In this document: piece after piece, positions 49,087 to 57,584 of the stretch
How positions within the stretch are numbered: the stretch's first letter is position 1
How the letters are laid out: every line of letters starts with the position of its first letter
Translations under genes and position numbers: made by a program
Assembly (NCBI RefSeq): GCF_021183625.1
Contig: NZ_CP089214.1
Location: forward strand, 496,001 to 560,000
Source of the DNA: Nocardia asteroides
GTDB taxonomy: Bacteria; Actinomycetota; Actinomycetes; Mycobacteriales; Mycobacteriaceae
DNA length: 64,000 bases
Reading direction: 5' to 3'
Notes under the pieces: model-generated
Databases searched by the model: none
The model's input: only the letters and a program-made list of their open reading frames with translations
What the model was told of the DNA's origin: nothing

Positions 49087-49391
49087 CTGCCGCCAGGAGC
49101 GCAGCGCCGATGAGCGCGGGCACGGTCGGCTGGGTGCCGAGCAGCACCCACGCGGCGCCCGCGACGGCCACCGCGGTTGCCGCAGCGCTCACGGTCAGCC
49201 CGGCGGTGTTCGCGAACGCGCCCCGGCCGCGGCGCAGTGCATGTCGGGCTTCCGAGCGCGATCGGGGTGGTCACGCCGCCGATCCGGGTCCCCGGCGCGA
49301 GATCTCCGCCTGCGGCCGGGCCACCGGGTGCGGCGAGGGCGACGACGCGCGCGCCGATGGCCAGTAGCGCGGCGATCGCGAACGGCACGCG
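49087..49391 (-). pseudogene. Decayed partial copy of the Ser/Thr kinase gene 3' part
   Basis: This stretch repeats part of the kinase gene at 52.6-53.3 kb. One run of 39 bases (49112-49150) is identical to 52654-52692, and a run of 29 bases (49212-49240) equals 52754-52782. Compared with the parent, about 198 bases (52783-52980) and then about 120 bases near 53035-53155 are missing. The encoded pieces are the membrane segments AAATAVAVAGAAWVLLGTQ and the GTRIGG/TTPI segment. The kinase domain is absent. The minus-strand frame continues left to 48755 with unrelated sequence including one hydrophobic stretch (WVANLLLGLLWHLPLWW). No product is expected. Confidence 0.8.
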
Positions 49392-49621
49392 CGGCGGAGG
49401 GCAGGTAAGGGTATGGAATTCGAGTGATCGACCACGCGGGCCGGGGTATCAGCTCACACCCTCGCCGATCTCGACTGGGAACCCGGCACCCATCTGGCGA
49501 CCCACATCCACCGTGAACAGGTCGCGGTCATCACCCCCGGCCGAGGGACCCGCCCTGGGCCCCGAAGTCCACCTGCGCCTGACCAAGGCGGTCCGCCCAG
49601 GCCCTGCTCACCGAACTCGGC

Positions 49622-49822
49622 CTAGCAGACAGGCCGCCACAGCGACCCGCACAGGAAATTGGGGAACAGCAGACCGAAGAGGGCGCCACCCAGCTCGGCC
49701 GAGCCGGTGGACAGTTCCGCGACGTTCGCGCCCGCCGGTTCGGCCTGAGCCGGTGCGGTGGACAGCAGCAGTGCACCGGCGAGCAGGGCCGCCGCCATCA
49801 TGTTGCGATTGGTCTGTTTCAT
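49622..49822 (-). CDS. Small secreted peptide
   Basis: The 66-residue protein has a clear signal peptide (MKQTNRNMMAAALLAGALLLSTAPAQA, cleavage probably after AQA at residue 27). The mature part of about 39 residues is Gly/Leu-rich with two cysteines (FLCGSLWRPVC) at the very end, which could form a disulfide. ATG 49822 is the only start. Such short secreted proteins are common in nocardiae and often lie near surface-protein genes. Function is unknown. Confidence 0.65.
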   Translation of the reverse strand: MKQTNRNMMAAALLAGALLLSTAPAQAEPAGANVAELSTGSAELGGALFGLLFPNFLCGSLWRPVC

Positions 49823-49886
49823 ATCAAATCCGTTCTACTGCGAATATTTGAGCGGAAACGTGAGCCGACTCGACAGGGATCACCTG

Positions 49887-50366
49887 TCAGCTGTCGAACA
49901 ACTGGATATGGACGTAGCGACTCTGCGGACCCCGCTCGTCCACGATGACTATTCGATAGATCGTCGCACCGCCGGAGCCACGGTATTCGTCCTCGGTTCG
50001 GAGGATCGAGGGCGAGGTGTCGAGCGGCGGCCCCGCGATGGTGGATTCGGCGACCCGGAACACCCTGCTCGGTGCTTCGGCGAACCTCGATGCCGCCAGC
50101 AGCCGGTCCACTCCCGCTTCGTCGGTCGCGAGCGCGATCCGGTAGAGGGTGTCCATGCCGTGTTCGGTGCGGGCGTCGAGGACCGAAGCATTGTCCGGGA
50201 TCACTATGCCCCCGAAATCGGATGCCTGCTCGACGATCTCGGCGGTGTTCTGCGGCTGCCCCGACCGGCCCTGTGGTTCGTCGTCCCGGCCGCCATCACC
50301 GCACCCGGTCAGCATTCCGGCCACGGAGCCGAGCGCGACCCAGGCCAGTACGGCTCGCATTCTCAT
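49887..50366 (-). CDS. Lipoprotein, possible immunity or partner protein
   Basis: The 159-residue protein has a lipobox LTGC at residues 19-22, so it should be lipidated and anchored outside the membrane. The mature part is acidic and mixed alpha/beta (FGGIVIPDNASVLDAR, MDTLYRIALATDEAGVDRLLAA). ATG 50366 overlaps the stop of the upstream gene (ATGA). Being coupled to a type-VII-effector-like gene, it might neutralise or assist that protein at the cell surface. No family is recognised. Confidence 0.75.
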   Translation of the reverse strand: MRMRAVLAWVALGSVAGMLTGCGDGGRDDEPQGRSGQPQNTAEIVEQASDFGGIVIPDNASVLDARTEHGMDTLYRIALATDEAGVDRLLAASRFAEAPSRVFRVAESTIAGPPLDTSPSILRTEDEYRGSGGATIYRIVIVDERGPQSRYVHIQLFDS

Positions 50367-51193
50367 CGGGTCGGATCAGTCCTTTCACCATCGCGGCTGT
50401 CGTCCGATCCCGGCAGGTCGACGGCGCCGTTCGCCGGTATCGGGCCCTGATACCGGCGGACATCGCTGGTTCCCTCGATGTCGTACTCACGGGCCAGCCC
50501 CGCCGTGTGCAGTTCGCCCAAGTCCTTGTCGTAGAACAGCACACCGGCGATTTCGGTCTTCTTGCCGGTATCCCAGTTGTATCGGTCGTACAGGTGCACC
50601 TTGTACTCCACGTCCACGGTGGGCACCGCCCCCTGCGCGGGCTCACGCGTGATCACCGCACCACTGACAGCGAGGCTGATGCCGTTCATCGCGAAGAACC
50701 AATCGGCGCTGAGTTCCTCGCCGATATAGAAGCCCTTCCACCTGGACTGGAACTGGGTCGGCGTGTCATAGGCTTCGGCTTTCACCTGGGCCGCCGCAAC
50801 TCTTCTGATCTCCTTCTCGGCTATCGAATTGGCCGCAGTGTTGGCCGCGGGCACGTCGTGCAGGACCGAATCGACGTTGACCGTCAGGGTGTCCCCGCTG
50901 TTGTCGAGGTAGTGCCACAGGTGTGCCGACGCGTGCGTATATCCTTTGATATCCGCGGCCGCGGCCACCGCTGCCGCCACTTCGGCGAATCCGATGTCGT
51001 CGAATGTGCTGTACCAGGGCTGCGAGTTCCACTCGCCCGCGCCCGCATCCGATTTCGGCGGTTCGGGCACAGCGGGAATCGGCAATGGCGCGGGCGGCGG
51101 CACCGGAGCGGGCCCCGGTGCCGGGCTCGGAATCGGGCTTGCCTCTGCGACGGGTGCCGGTGACGGACCCGGAGTCGGGCTGGGCTCTGCCAT
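50363..51193 (-). CDS. Pro-rich protein with a C-terminal effector-like domain
   Basis: The 276-residue protein begins with about 45 residues of Pro/Ala/Ser linker (SPTPGPSPAPVAEASP) instead of a signal peptide. A compact domain follows: WYSTFDDIGFAEVAAAVA, YTHASAHLWHYLDNSGDTL, ADWFFAMNGISLAVSGAV, KVHLYDRYNWDTGKK and GELHTAGLAREYDIEGTS. The linker-domain layout looks like the tail of a type VII polymorphic effector, but here it is a separate gene after a WXG-like protein. The domain family is not identified. ATG 51193 has only a weak ribosome site, so it may depend on upstream translation. Confidence 0.7.
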   Translation of the reverse strand: MAEPSPTPGPSPAPVAEASPIPSPAPGPAPVPPPAPLPIPAVPEPPKSDAGAGEWNSQPWYSTFDDIGFAEVAAAVAAAADIKGYTHASAHLWHYLDNSGDTLTVNVDSVLHDVPAANTAANSIAEKEIRRVAAAQVKAEAYDTPTQFQSRWKGFYIGEELSADWFFAMNGISLAVSGAVITREPAQGAVPTVDVEYKVHLYDRYNWDTGKKTEIAGVLFYDKDLGELHTAGLAREYDIEGTSDVRRYQGPIPANGAVDLPGSDDSRDGERTDPTR

Positions 51194-51233
51194 GTATCTG
51201 CTCGCTCGTGCTCGATGGGATTTCCGGTTGATT

Positions 51234-52361
51234 TCAGACGGAGAGGGTGGGCGCTTCGTCGATCGCCGTGTGCTGCCACCAGGTGTGGCCGCCGAATCCG
51301 TATCGGAGCAGATGGGCGCCGGGGTCGACGCGCGCCGGAACCTCGAAATCCGCCGTGGCGAATGTCGGTGCCGCCCGGTCGGGGGAATAGCTCAAAGCCG
51401 AGGAAACCCGATCGAGCACCGCGGTCATATCGGCGTGCCTCGACTTGGCGGAGTCCTTCACGGCGTCGACCGCCGAGACGATCCGAGATCGGTGCGACTC
51501 CTGCATGGGGTGGTCGATCAGCAGCGCCCAGACTCCCAGCGGCAGGGTGAATCCGACGAAGGTCATCGGCTCGGTGAGCGCGCTGCTCAGATCTATCGCC
51601 TGGTTGTATACCGTGCGTTCGAGGCGGGCACCCGCGTTCTGGACGATCTTCGACACCGCGTCCAAGTCCCAGCTGCGGCCCGCGAACGATTCACCCAGTA
51701 CGCCCGCATTGTCGCCGAATGCCCGCGAGCCCTGCCTTTTCCAGCTCCCCTGCAACCAGGCGCTGCCACCGGCGATATTCACCGACGCCGTATAGTCGTT
51801 GACGCCGAGGAGGCCGATCCGCTCACCGACGACCTGTAGCGCCTCCCAGTCGCCCATCAGCGGTTCCAGGTATTCCTTCGCGGGCCGCATGCCGATCTTC
51901 TGTCCGAGCGCCTCGTCGTAGGGGCCGATCAATGCGATACCGGCGGTGACCACGTCGTGCACGGTGGCCGGCGCCTCTCCCACCTCCGGCATCGTGGGCA
52001 GGTGCAACCCGGCGAAGCGCGTGACCACACCCGAGTCATCCGATTGTCCCGCCCCGGTATTCATGACCGCCCCGAGTCCATCGGTCGATTCGGTCTCGGC
52101 GTTTTCATAGGTGGTTCTCGCGGTGCCGAGGTGCTCACCCAGGCGGTGGACCGTGGTCAGATCGCTCCTGTGCGCGGCGGACAGCCCGCTGTGGAATGTC
52201 CTGAATGCCGGGGCCAGAGTCGACATGAGTTCACCCGACCGGGTCGGCAGTGCCACACCCGGTAGCAGCCGGGTGGCATTCGAGGTAAAACTCGCCGAAA
52301 GATCCCGTAGATCCAGTCCGAACCCGGAGAGGCTGGGTTCGTGTACCTCGAGTTCATCCAC
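51234..52361 (-). CDS. WXG-like type VII secretion-associated protein
   Basis: The 375-residue protein is mostly helical. Residues 1-110 resemble a WXG100-type helical hairpin (LRDLSASFTSNATRLLPG). The middle has GGSAWLQGSWKRQGSRAF, and a hydrophobic helix pair lies near residues 275-300 (MTFVGFTLPLGVWALLI). This pattern is common in long N-terminal domains of ESX effectors such as CpnT. GTG 52361 follows GGGAGC. It lies 40 bases upstream of the Pro-rich effector-like gene in another frame, so the two are separate polypeptides. Confidence 0.7.
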   Translation of the reverse strand: MDELEVHEPSLSGFGLDLRDLSASFTSNATRLLPGVALPTRSGELMSTLAPAFRTFHSGLSAAHRSDLTTVHRLGEHLGTARTTYENAETESTDGLGAVMNTGAGQSDDSGVVTRFAGLHLPTMPEVGEAPATVHDVVTAGIALIGPYDEALGQKIGMRPAKEYLEPLMGDWEALQVVGERIGLLGVNDYTASVNIAGGSAWLQGSWKRQGSRAFGDNAGVLGESFAGRSWDLDAVSKIVQNAGARLERTVYNQAIDLSSALTEPMTFVGFTLPLGVWALLIDHPMQESHRSRIVSAVDAVKDSAKSRHADMTAVLDRVSSALSYSPDRAAPTFATADFEVPARVDPGAHLLRYGFGGHTWWQHTAIDEAPTLSV

Positions 52362-52530
52362 AACCGCTCCCGATGCCGCGCGTGAGGTTCTTTGCGAACA
52401 GTAGTGGTCTCGTAGAGCGCCGCCAAGACCCCGGTGCATGGGGCTGGCGAAGAATTCGGCAATGCCCTAATGCTCCGGTTCGGTGGCTCTGGAGCTGTTG
52501 TCATCGGGGTTGGACTGCAACCCCGCCGTG

Positions 52531-54426
52531 TCACTCGCGCACGATCGCCACCACGCGCCTGCTGCCGCGAAGGTGGCGGTACCGCTTTCCCATCCGGCGG
52601 GCACCGGATGCCGACGCAGCCCCCGCGGCTGCCCCGAGCAGCGCCGCGACGACGAGCGCGGGCACGGTCGGCTGGGTGCCGAGCAGCACCCATGCCGCTC
52701 CCGCCACCGCCACGGCGGTCGCCGCGGCGCTCACGGTCAGGCCTGCCGAATTGGCGAACGCGCCCCGGCCGCGGCGCAGTGCGCGGAGATTGGATTCGAG
52801 GTAGGCGAGGGAGAGCAGGGCGAGCAGGGCGATGCCGACCGCCGCGGCCGTGGTGAGCGCCGATTGCGCGGTGCGGAATTCGACGCGCTGGGTAGCGACC
52901 GCCGTCTCGCCGCGCAGCAGGGTCAGCTCTGCCGTTCCGGTTCCGGCCACGATGTAGGGGTTGACGGGTGCGGGAACCGTTGTCGGGCTTCCGGGTTCGA
53001 TCGGGGTGGTCGTGCCGCCGATCCGCGTCCCGAGCAAGACGATCGACAGCCGGGCGGCATCGGCGTCGACGCCGTCCACGCGCAGCGGGACGGGCGCGGA
53101 CAGATCGAGGTCGACGGGTCCGGTCGCCGGGTCGGCGTTCGCGAGGGTGACGGTTCCCGGCGTGAGATCTCCGCCCGCGTCCGGTCCGCCGAGTCCGACG
53201 AGGGCGACGGCGCAGGCACCGAGGGCCAGGACCGCGGCGACGGCGAAGGGCACGCGTGGTGACGCGATGTTCACCACCTCGCGGATGGGCACCAGGTCGG
53301 CACGATCGAGGTCGATCAGCCGAGCTCCTCGGACCTGGACTTCGCCCTGCGGGCGCATCCGCGCTGTCGGCGGCGGGGGCGAAGGCCGGGTGGCGTGGCG
53401 CGTCGGCGCAGGCGTGTGGCCGATCGTCCGAGTGGCGGGCATGGGCACGGTGGGCGGGCTCGGGGCGTACCCACCGGTGGTGTGCCGGGAGCCACCGGTG
53501 GCCGCGGCCACGATGGTGTCCGCGCCGATCACCGGGATGCCGACGGGGGCGAGCCAGCCGCTGCCCCAGCAGTGGGCAGCGGGTGCGGCGAGCGCGATGC
53601 CGAATTCCTCGGCCGAGCCGAAGCGCTGCGTCGGATCGGTCGCCAGGCCGCGCATCACGACCGAAGCGATCGGCTCCGGGACGCGCGGCGCGGCCTCGGA
53701 GAGCGGGATCGGCTGTTCGTAGGCGTGCGCGTAGAGGGTGGCGAGGTGGTTGGCGGCGGGCGGGAAGGGCAGGGCACCGGCGAGCAGCTGGTAGAGCATG
53801 GTCGCCAGCGAGTAGATGTCGGTGGCGGGCGAGAGCTCCTCGCCGCGAACCTGTTCCGGTGCGATGTAGGACGGGGTGCCGATGATCTCGCCCGCCTTGG
53901 TCACCAGCGTCTCGTCGCCGCCGACGATCTTGGCGATGCCGAAATCGGTCAGCTTGATCGCTCCGCCCGCGCCGAACATCAGATTCGACGGTTTGACGTC
54001 GCGGTGCAGGACGCCGTGGTTGTGCGCCGCCTGCAGCCCGGCGGCGCAGGAGAGCGCGACCGCGACTGCCGTCGCGGCGTCGAAGCCCTGCGTGGCGAAG
54101 CGGTGGGCGACCGTGCCGCCGGGCAGGTACTCCATGATCAGCAGACACAGCTGCTCGTGCTCGACGTAGTCGAAGACCCGCACCACGTGCGGATGGTCGA
54201 TCGCCGCCATGACGCGGGCCTCGGCGACGAAGCGCCTGCGCACCGTCGGATCGTGGGCGAACTGGGACGGGATCTGCTTGATCGCGACGGTCCGGCCCAG
54301 CCGACGCTGGACCCCCGACAGGACCACCCCGCAGCCGCCTCGGCCCACCTCCGAGCCGAGGTCGTAGCCGGGAAGGGCCGCGCGCAGCCGGCCGGTGTCC
54401 GCGGTCACCGTGTCTCGCTCGTTCAC
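52531..54426 (-). CDS. Membrane-anchored Ser/Thr protein kinase (Pkn type)
   Basis: The 631-residue protein has a complete kinase domain at residues 15-280: GRGGCGVV loop, catalytic Lys in VAIKQIP, HRDVKPSN, DFGIAK and GTPSYIAPEQ. A Pro-rich juxtamembrane region follows, then a membrane helix near 390, an extracytoplasmic domain of about 125 residues, and three more helices from about 520 on. Most Pkn kinases have one helix, so the four-helix C-terminus is unusual. GTG 54426 overlaps the stop of the upstream gene (GTGA). A decayed copy of its 3' part lies at 49.1-49.4 kb. Confidence 0.93.
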   Translation of the reverse strand: MNERDTVTADTGRLRAALPGYDLGSEVGRGGCGVVLSGVQRRLGRTVAIKQIPSQFAHDPTVRRRFVAEARVMAAIDHPHVVRVFDYVEHEQLCLLIMEYLPGGTVAHRFATQGFDAATAVAVALSCAAGLQAAHNHGVLHRDVKPSNLMFGAGGAIKLTDFGIAKIVGGDETLVTKAGEIIGTPSYIAPEQVRGEELSPATDIYSLATMLYQLLAGALPFPPAANHLATLYAHAYEQPIPLSEAAPRVPEPIASVVMRGLATDPTQRFGSAEEFGIALAAPAAHCWGSGWLAPVGIPVIGADTIVAAATGGSRHTTGGYAPSPPTVPMPATRTIGHTPAPTRHATRPSPPPPTARMRPQGEVQVRGARLIDLDRADLVPIREVVNIASPRVPFAVAAVLALGACAVALVGLGGPDAGGDLTPGTVTLANADPATGPVDLDLSAPVPLRVDGVDADAARLSIVLLGTRIGGTTTPIEPGSPTTVPAPVNPYIVAGTGTAELTLLRGETAVATQRVEFRTAQSALTTAAAVGIALLALLSLAYLESNLRALRRGRGAFANSAGLTVSAAATAVAVAGAAWVLLGTQPTVPALVVAALLGAAAGAASASGARRMGKRYRHLRGSRRVVAIVRE

Positions 54427-55265
54427 GCGATCGGCCCCCGCGACACGATGCGGACGGTATCGGCGTCGCCGGAGACGTCGACGGCGGCGAACTCCGGATC
54501 GAAGGCATCGTCCGGGTCGGAATGCGGTGTCGGGGAGAGGTATCCGAGCACGAAGGCGACCGCGGCCGCCGCGCCGGCGACCCCGATCCACACGCCCGTG
54601 TCCGGCACCCACCAGCGCAGCACCGAGGCGGTGAAGCCGAATACCAGTCCGATGCCGACCCCGGGGGCGAGCAGCCGGACCCCGCGCTGCCACCGATTGG
54701 CCGAGAGCCGGTGCCTGGCGATGCCGATCGCGGCGTCGAGCAGGGCGAGCGCGGTCAGCACGGCGAGCGCGATGCCGAACAGGCCGTACACCGACCGGAT
54801 CGAGCCGCGCACGTCGGTCACCGTGCCGACGTGTCCGAGCTCCGCTCCGTCCGCGCCGACGACCGCGAGCCGGCCGGCGATGAGGCCGGTGGCCTGGCCG
54901 CCCAGGCCCGCCGGATCCAGTTCGTAGCGCAGGGTTTCGGTCTTTCCCGGCGCGATCTTCAGGCCGACGGCCGTCGAGTAGGAGAAGAAGCGGAGTCCGA
55001 GCACCTCGCCGGTGAGGTCGACCCGGCGCACCTCGATCTGCTGAGCGCCGTTGTTGCTCAGCGTCACCGCGATCGCGGCCGGGCTCTCCGGGGTCAGGAC
55101 GACCGGGTCGGCGCCGCTCCGACCGGCGATATCGCGGTCGTCGATGGTGGCGGTCAGCTCGACGCCGTCCGGCTGGGCCTGCGCCGGTCCGGACCACAGC
55201 AGTGCCGCCGCACCGAACAGGACGGTGAGCGCCGATATCGCGAAACGCCTCGGGTGGATGGTCAT
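54423..55265 (-). CDS. Secreted/membrane protein co-expressed with the kinase
   Basis: The 280-residue protein has a signal peptide (residues 1-31, ending GPAQAQ), an extracytoplasmic beta-rich domain at about 32-160 (VELTATIDDRDI, AIAVTLSNNGAQQIEVRRV), and then three membrane helices and an acidic cytoplasmic tail. GGAGAG stands 4 bases before ATG 55265. Both ends overlap neighbouring genes by 4 bases. Strict coupling to the kinase suggests a shared envelope-sensing complex. No named family is recognised. Confidence 0.75.
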   Translation of the reverse strand: MTIHPRRFAISALTVLFGAAALLWSGPAQAQPDGVELTATIDDRDIAGRSGADPVVLTPESPAAIAVTLSNNGAQQIEVRRVDLTGEVLGLRFFSYSTAVGLKIAPGKTETLRYELDPAGLGGQATGLIAGRLAVVGADGAELGHVGTVTDVRGSIRSVYGLFGIALAVLTALALLDAAIGIARHRLSANRWQRGVRLLAPGVGIGLVFGFTASVLRWWVPDTGVWIGVAGAAAAVAFVLGYLSPTPHSDPDDAFDPEFAAVDVSGDADTVRIVSRGPIA

Positions 55266-56359
55266 CGGTCTCTCCGGGTCGAGCGGTGCGAGATGAGCCG
55301 GTGGCCGTAGAACCAGCCACCGAGGAGGAGGAAGAACAGCAGGATCGCCAGCGTCGACGCGCCGCTGTCGACGCGGCTGACCAGCACCACGTCCAGCTGG
55401 GCGGTCAGCGGGCGTCCGCACCAGGTCGCCACGTCGTGGCGCCCGACCGCGATGGCGGAGAGCGTGAGTTTCGCGGTGAAGGAGCCGTCCGCCGTGGCGA
55501 CGGTCGTGCCGACGGGGGTCCGGCCGATCTTCAGTTCGACCGGCGCGCCCGGGTCGCAACCGTGCCCGGAGGCCGTCACCTCCCCGCCGGGGGCGATCGC
55601 CGACGGGGTCAGCGCCAGCGCGGCGGAGCCCGTCCGGCTGCGGTCGTCGGTCACCGGCGGGTTCTCGATATCCGGTTGTCCGGTATCGGGCTGCCCGGTG
55701 TCGGAGCCCGGGTCCCGCCTGCCCGGCTCCGGATCCCGCGTGCCCGGGTTCGAGGTGTCCGGGTCACCCGTGTGCGGGTGCGGATCCCCCGGGTTCGGGG
55801 TGACCTCGTCGTGCGGGCACTGCGGGCTCCCCGGCACGCACGGCACGGTCGGGTCCGGCTCCCGCGGGCAGGTCGGCGGTGGGTTCGCAGCGGAGCAGGA
55901 CGGGGTGGTTCCGCAGGTCGACGGCGGATCGCTCCCGGTGCACGGGTCGGTCACGCACCCCTCGGCGGTGGGGGTGCGAGCACACGGGTTCGTCAGCGGG
56001 CACGGGCCGACGCCCGTTCGGCATCCGGGGTAGGGATCGGTACCACCGTTGGCGTCCGGATTCCCGGTGCCCTGCCCGGAGTCGCAGGTGGTACCCACGC
56101 ACTCGTCCGGCGCGGGAGCGACGGAGGTCGGCGGTAACGGTGCGCGGACAGTGACGGTTCCCGGCGGAAGTGCCGAGACGGTCGCGGCCAGCGCCGACAG
56201 CATGAGCAGTGCCGCCAGCCCGATACCGGCGATCCGAGCTGTCCACGACCGTCCACGCGCGGCCCAGGGGGGCCGGGATGGCCCAACGGCTCTGTGGCGC
56301 ACCGATGCTCGCCGACGACCGCTGCTCCCGGCTGCGTCTCCTCGTCCCGGAATCCGCAT
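55262..56359 (-). CDS. Cys- and Pro-rich surface protein with C-terminal membrane anchor
   Basis: The 365-residue protein has a basic N-terminus and a membrane or signal helix at about 43-63 (IAGIGLAALLMLSALAATV). A long region of about 95-170 is rich in Cys, Pro, Thr and Gly, with at least 14 cysteines (CVGTTCDSGQGTG, GCRTGVGPCPLTNPC). It is followed by Pro/Asp repeats (DTGQPDTGQPD), a beta-rich domain (SAIAPGGEVTASGHGCDPGAPVELKI) and a final hydrophobic anchor with a basic tail. It heads the kinase operon and may be the surface-exposed ligand module. Confidence 0.75.
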   Translation of the reverse strand: MRIPGRGDAAGSSGRRRASVRHRAVGPSRPPWAARGRSWTARIAGIGLAALLMLSALAATVSALPPGTVTVRAPLPPTSVAPAPDECVGTTCDSGQGTGNPDANGGTDPYPGCRTGVGPCPLTNPCARTPTAEGCVTDPCTGSDPPSTCGTTPSCSAANPPPTCPREPDPTVPCVPGSPQCPHDEVTPNPGDPHPHTGDPDTSNPGTRDPEPGRRDPGSDTGQPDTGQPDIENPPVTDDRSRTGSAALALTPSAIAPGGEVTASGHGCDPGAPVELKIGRTPVGTTVATADGSFTAKLTLSAIAVGRHDVATWCGRPLTAQLDVVLVSRVDSGASTLAILLFFLLLGGWFYGHRLISHRSTRRDR

Positions 56360-56562
56360 CGGCCCTCCCCGGCGATCACAGATCGATCAGTGTCATGGTA
56401 GAGCCCGCGCACCGAAACGGAGCGGTGAACTGCGAGCCCTACCCGTTTGATCGCCGTGCGGGGCTCCCGCGCAGCGGTCGCCCGATAACGAATCGGTCAT
56501 GGACGAGATGGCCGTCGTATTCCGATCGAGCGACTACGCGCAGCCCGACCGGGCCCCCTCGG

Positions 56563-57171
56563 TCACGGCTGACCGGTGACGAACGCCTGCAGGGCGTCGG
56601 AGAACTCGGGGCCGCCCATGATCGATCCGCCGATGGCCCCGCCGATCAGCACGCCGAGCGGGATGCTGACGCCCCAGATCAGGAACAGGCAGGCGCCGAG
56701 CAGGCCGCCGACGATGGCACCGCCTGCCACGCCGGGCATGTTCTTGTTGATCTGCTCCATCAGCCGGCCATAGGAGCCGATCTCCTCGGCGACCACCTTC
56801 GCCGGGGTGGGCGGGGTCAGCGTCAGGGTGCGGCCGTCGGCGGCGATCTCGTGCGCCATCGTGATCGCGCGGCCGTCGGCGGCGTAGTGTCGCGGCACCT
56901 CGAGTACCGTCGCTCCGTCGCCGGTCTCGAGCAGTACCGTTCCGTTGCCCGCCTGCTCGAACCGGCCGTTCTCGACTGTGGCGGTGACGACTCGGCCCAC
57001 CGGCGAAACCGCGATCCGGTAGCCGATTCCGTGATCGATCCCCGAGGTTGTCGTGCTGTCGGCCGATCCGGTCGGCGGCGGTGTGGACGGTTCCGCGCCC
57101 GCGGTAGCTGTGGTGATGGCCATGGCCGAGGCTGTGATGAGAACAGCGGCGGTCGTTTTTCCGAGCTTCAT
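56563..57171 (-). CDS. Secreted protein, DUF8020-like
   Basis: The 202-residue protein has a signal peptide (MKLGKTTAAVLITASAMAITTATAGA), a beta-rich middle (IGYRIAVSPVGRVVTATVENG, TLTLTPP) and a Gly-rich hydrophobic C-terminus (GGAIVGGLLGACLFLIWGVSIPLG). It fits a secreted family common in Nocardia. The glycine-zipper-like end suggests membrane insertion. ATG 57171 is clear. Function is unknown; a host- or envelope-directed role would be speculation. Confidence 0.75.
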   Translation of the reverse strand: MKLGKTTAAVLITASAMAITTATAGAEPSTPPPTGSADSTTTSGIDHGIGYRIAVSPVGRVVTATVENGRFEQAGNGTVLLETGDGATVLEVPRHYAADGRAITMAHEIAADGRTLTLTPPTPAKVVAEEIGSYGRLMEQINKNMPGVAGGAIVGGLLGACLFLIWGVSIPLGVLIGGAIGGSIMGGPEFSDALQAFVTGQP

Positions 57172-57335
57172 TCGTCGAACCCCTCTACGCGGTTACCCCT
57201 GCTAGGTGGATCGAGTCGGACCGCGAGCGGTCGTCGGCGTGCAGGAGTGTACCCATGCGGAACGGGGGTCAGGACATCGACCGACGCGTTGCCGGGGTGG
57301 CTGTCCGCGAGGCAGAGCGCCCGGTGCCGACGGGT

Positions 57336-57539
57336 TCAGACGGCGACGGCGGCACCGCAGATTCCACAGGACTCGAACTGGGTGCGACCCCAGCGCAGAA
57401 CCGGGATGAAGAAGATCGTGAGCTGTGTGTACTCGCGCAGCCGGGTCCACTGCGTGGTGTTGTGGCAGCGCGGGCAGGTCCGGGTCGCGCCCGGGCCGAT
57501 GGGCTTCTGTTTGCGGCCGTAGCCGAAGAGGAGAAACAC
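57336..57539 (-). CDS. Small zinc-ribbon protein
   Basis: The 67-residue protein has two Cys pairs, CPRCH and CGICG, separated by 36 residues that include the hydrophobic stretch YTQLTIFFIPVLRWG. This matches a family of small actinobacterial zinc-ribbon proteins. GTG 57539 lies about 6 bases after a TACGCT -10 on this strand, so the mRNA is probably leaderless. It is divergent from another Cys-pair protein gene at 57585. Confidence 0.75.
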   Translation of the reverse strand: MFLLFGYGRKQKPIGPGATRTCPRCHNTTQWTRLREYTQLTIFFIPVLRWGRTQFESCGICGAAVAV

Positions 57540-57545
57540 CCCTCT

Positions 57546-57577
57546 CAGCGTAGCGGCGGTCGCGCACCGAATACACT
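57546..57577. promoter_or_regulatory. Compact divergent promoters for two leaderless genes
   Basis: TACGCT on the minus strand (57551-57546) and TACACT on the plus strand (57572-57577) are each followed after 6-7 bases by a GTG start (57539 and 57585). Both transcripts would start at or within a few bases of the start codon. The gap between the starts is only 45 bases, so the two promoters overlap and may interfere. Confidence 0.55.
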
Positions 57578-57584
57578 GACGGCC

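Noticed and set aside
49440..49620. Possible coding remnant between the kinase copy and the secreted peptide
   Set aside because: Short protein-like stretches appear in two frames but no family could be named and no frame is continuous.
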